Shown here: positions 5,699-6,455 of the stretch, one piece after another
How the letters are laid out: each line of letters opens with the position of its first letter
Position numbering within the stretch: position 1 is the first letter of the stretch
DNA from: an uncultured Nitrosopumilaceae archaeon
GTDB taxonomy: Archaea > Thermoproteota > Nitrososphaeria > Nitrososphaerales > Nitrosopumilaceae
Assembly: GCA_937875805.1 (NCBI GenBank)
Contig: CALFHG010000040.1
Coordinates: 1-6,455 of the forward strand
Length of the DNA stretch: 6,455 bases
Reading direction: 5' to 3'
Position numbers and translations under genes: made by a program
Notes under the pieces: generated by a model
Databases searched by the model: none
What the model was told of the DNA's origin: nothing
What the model saw: only the letters and a program-made list of their open reading frames with translations

Positions 5699-6455
5699 TT
5701 GTCACAAAAACTAGGGACAGTTGATCTTAACAAATATTCCAAGCCGTTAATTGAACCGTTCAAGAAACAAACACATTTTGCAGTAGGGTTTACAGGCAGT
5801 TCCAAATCTACAACTTTGGAAAAAATTGCAGAAAAACTCCTAGATGCAGGACAAACTGGATTTGATTGCTACGGTGGAGAATTTCATGAATCTGCCTATT
5901 GGTCTATCACAATGGGTTGTTGCCATGATGAAGATTATCCTTGCAACTGTGGAACTGTTTTGGACAACAAAGGAAGCCCAAAATTAGACGAGAATGGAAG
6001 CCCAATGAAGCTTGGTTATGAAACTGATTTTGGTAGATACCCTATGACATTGCTCGTTCCACACGATTTTATTTTAACTGATAAGAATGATGAACCATCT
6101 GAAATTCCACTAAAAAATTACAATGATAATCGATTTTCTTTGTGGGAATACAAGCGATACATGGCACAAAAAGGAAGCAAAGGTATGTTGGAATATGACC
6201 ATAAAAATCCACCACAAAGACCTCAAGGAAAGCCAAAAGTTGATTGGATTAGAATTGTAAAACTGCCAAAGCCTAAACATTCTCAATCAATGAAGGGACT
6301 TTGGGAAGTTGGGGATAATGCAGAAATTAGAAGGATTTTCCTAAGAGAACTGGAATTTGCAAGAGATGAGGGTCAGAAAAGAATAACTGTTTTCAATATT
6401 GGTTTTTGGCCTGTTGAATTTACTCGAATGAAAACCATTCAAATTCTAATCTATT
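5699..6455 (+). CDS. P-loop ATPase, FtsK/HerA-like DNA translocase (3' partial)
   Basis: The frame from TTG at 5699 is open for 252 codons to the window end. A later start would lose the P-loop, because the first in-frame ATG is codon 72. The strand-loop-helix FAVGFTGSSKSTTLEKI at 27-43 is a Walker A motif. Here GFTGSSKS has Ser35 where the usual GxxxxGK[ST] pattern has Gly. About 20 residues later GFDCYGGEFHESAYW (54-68) stands where HerA/FtsK-type ATPases carry a strand ending in a D..GE[YF]-like motif. A Cys/His cluster follows (C74, C75, H76, C82, C84). Residues 89-103 hold two copies of a GSP turn. The Walker B region would lie further downstream and is not seen. Such ATPases move DNA in packaging, conjugation or segregation. 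Being last of three abutting genes beside an adhesin suits packaging or transfer. ATPase: fairly sure. Subfamily: tentative. Confidence 0.75.
   Translation, partial: MSQKLGTVDLNKYSKPLIEPFKKQTHFAVGFTGSSKSTTLEKIAEKLLDAGQTGFDCYGGEFHESAYWSITMGCCHDEDYPCNCGTVLDNKGSPKLDENGSPMKLGYETDFGRYPMTLLVPHDFILTDKNDEPSEIPLKNYNDNRFSLWEYKRYMAQKGSKGMLEYDHKNPPQRPQGKPKVDWIRIVKLPKPKHSQSMKGLWEVGDNAEIRRIFLRELEFARDEGQKRITVFNIGFWPVEFTRMKTIQILIY
5918..5950 (+). other. Cys/His cluster in the ATPase, possible zinc site
   Basis: The codons for residues 74-84 give C-C-H-x5-C-x-C, five potential metal ligands within eleven residues, in a protein whose only other visible Cys is C57. A small zinc or structural site inserted in the ATPase core is the simplest reading. 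Metal binding is inferred. Confidence 0.45.
5972..6005 (+). repeat. Short direct repeat, 10 bp, inside the ATPase gene
   Basis: GGAAGCCCAA occurs at 5972-5981 and again at 5996-6005, in the same frame. It encodes two Gly-Ser-Pro turns eight residues apart (KGSPKLDENGSPM), probably a surface beta-hairpin next to the Cys/His cluster. It may be the mark of a small internal duplication. Confidence 0.6.

Noticed and set aside
1..6455. tRNA, rRNA, CRISPR array, insertion sequence or terminal inverted repeats
   Set aside because: No regularly spaced repeats, cloverleaf-like segments, transposase motifs or long matching ends were seen; nearly all bases are accounted for by coding frames.

Overview
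The window is A+T-rich, about one third G+C by eye. All recognisable genes lie on the + strand and are tightly packed. The best fit is a mobile or virus-like element of an ammonia-oxidising archaeon (Nitrososphaerota/Thaumarchaeota, Nitrosopumilus-like). The reasons are the style of the giant surface protein (fibronectin type III repeats, a LamG-like domain inserted into one of them, a Gly/Ser linker and a C-terminal membrane anchor with a basic tail), the TTG starts, and a FtsK/HerA-like P-loop ATPase with orphan neighbours. The host assignment is inference from protein style; there is no rRNA, replication gene or other marker.

Layout. (1) 1-3987: the 3' part of a very large surface adhesin-like gene whose true start lies upstream of the window. 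It holds an N-terminal beta-rich region, a split fibronectin type III domain carrying a LamG-like domain that itself carries a cysteine-rich insert, four more fibronectin type III-like domains, a Gly/Ser hinge, a membrane-proximal domain, one transmembrane helix and a strongly basic tail. (2) 3988-4114: the only intergenic space, with a perfect 7-bp inverted repeat, two TATA-like boxes and the start of a possible 34-codon ORF. (3) 4115-6455: three tightly abutting genes, separated by 1 and 2 nt. Two encode orphan proteins of 290 and 235 aa. The third is the 5' part of a P-loop ATPase with an unusual Walker A loop and a Cys/His cluster; it runs off the window.

How they may work together (inference): a membrane-anchored adhesin could recognise a host or partner cell, and the cassette with the ATPase could form a DNA-moving machine (virion genome packaging or conjugative transfer). 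The two unknown proteins may be partners of the ATPase. Nothing in the window separates a virus from a conjugative element.
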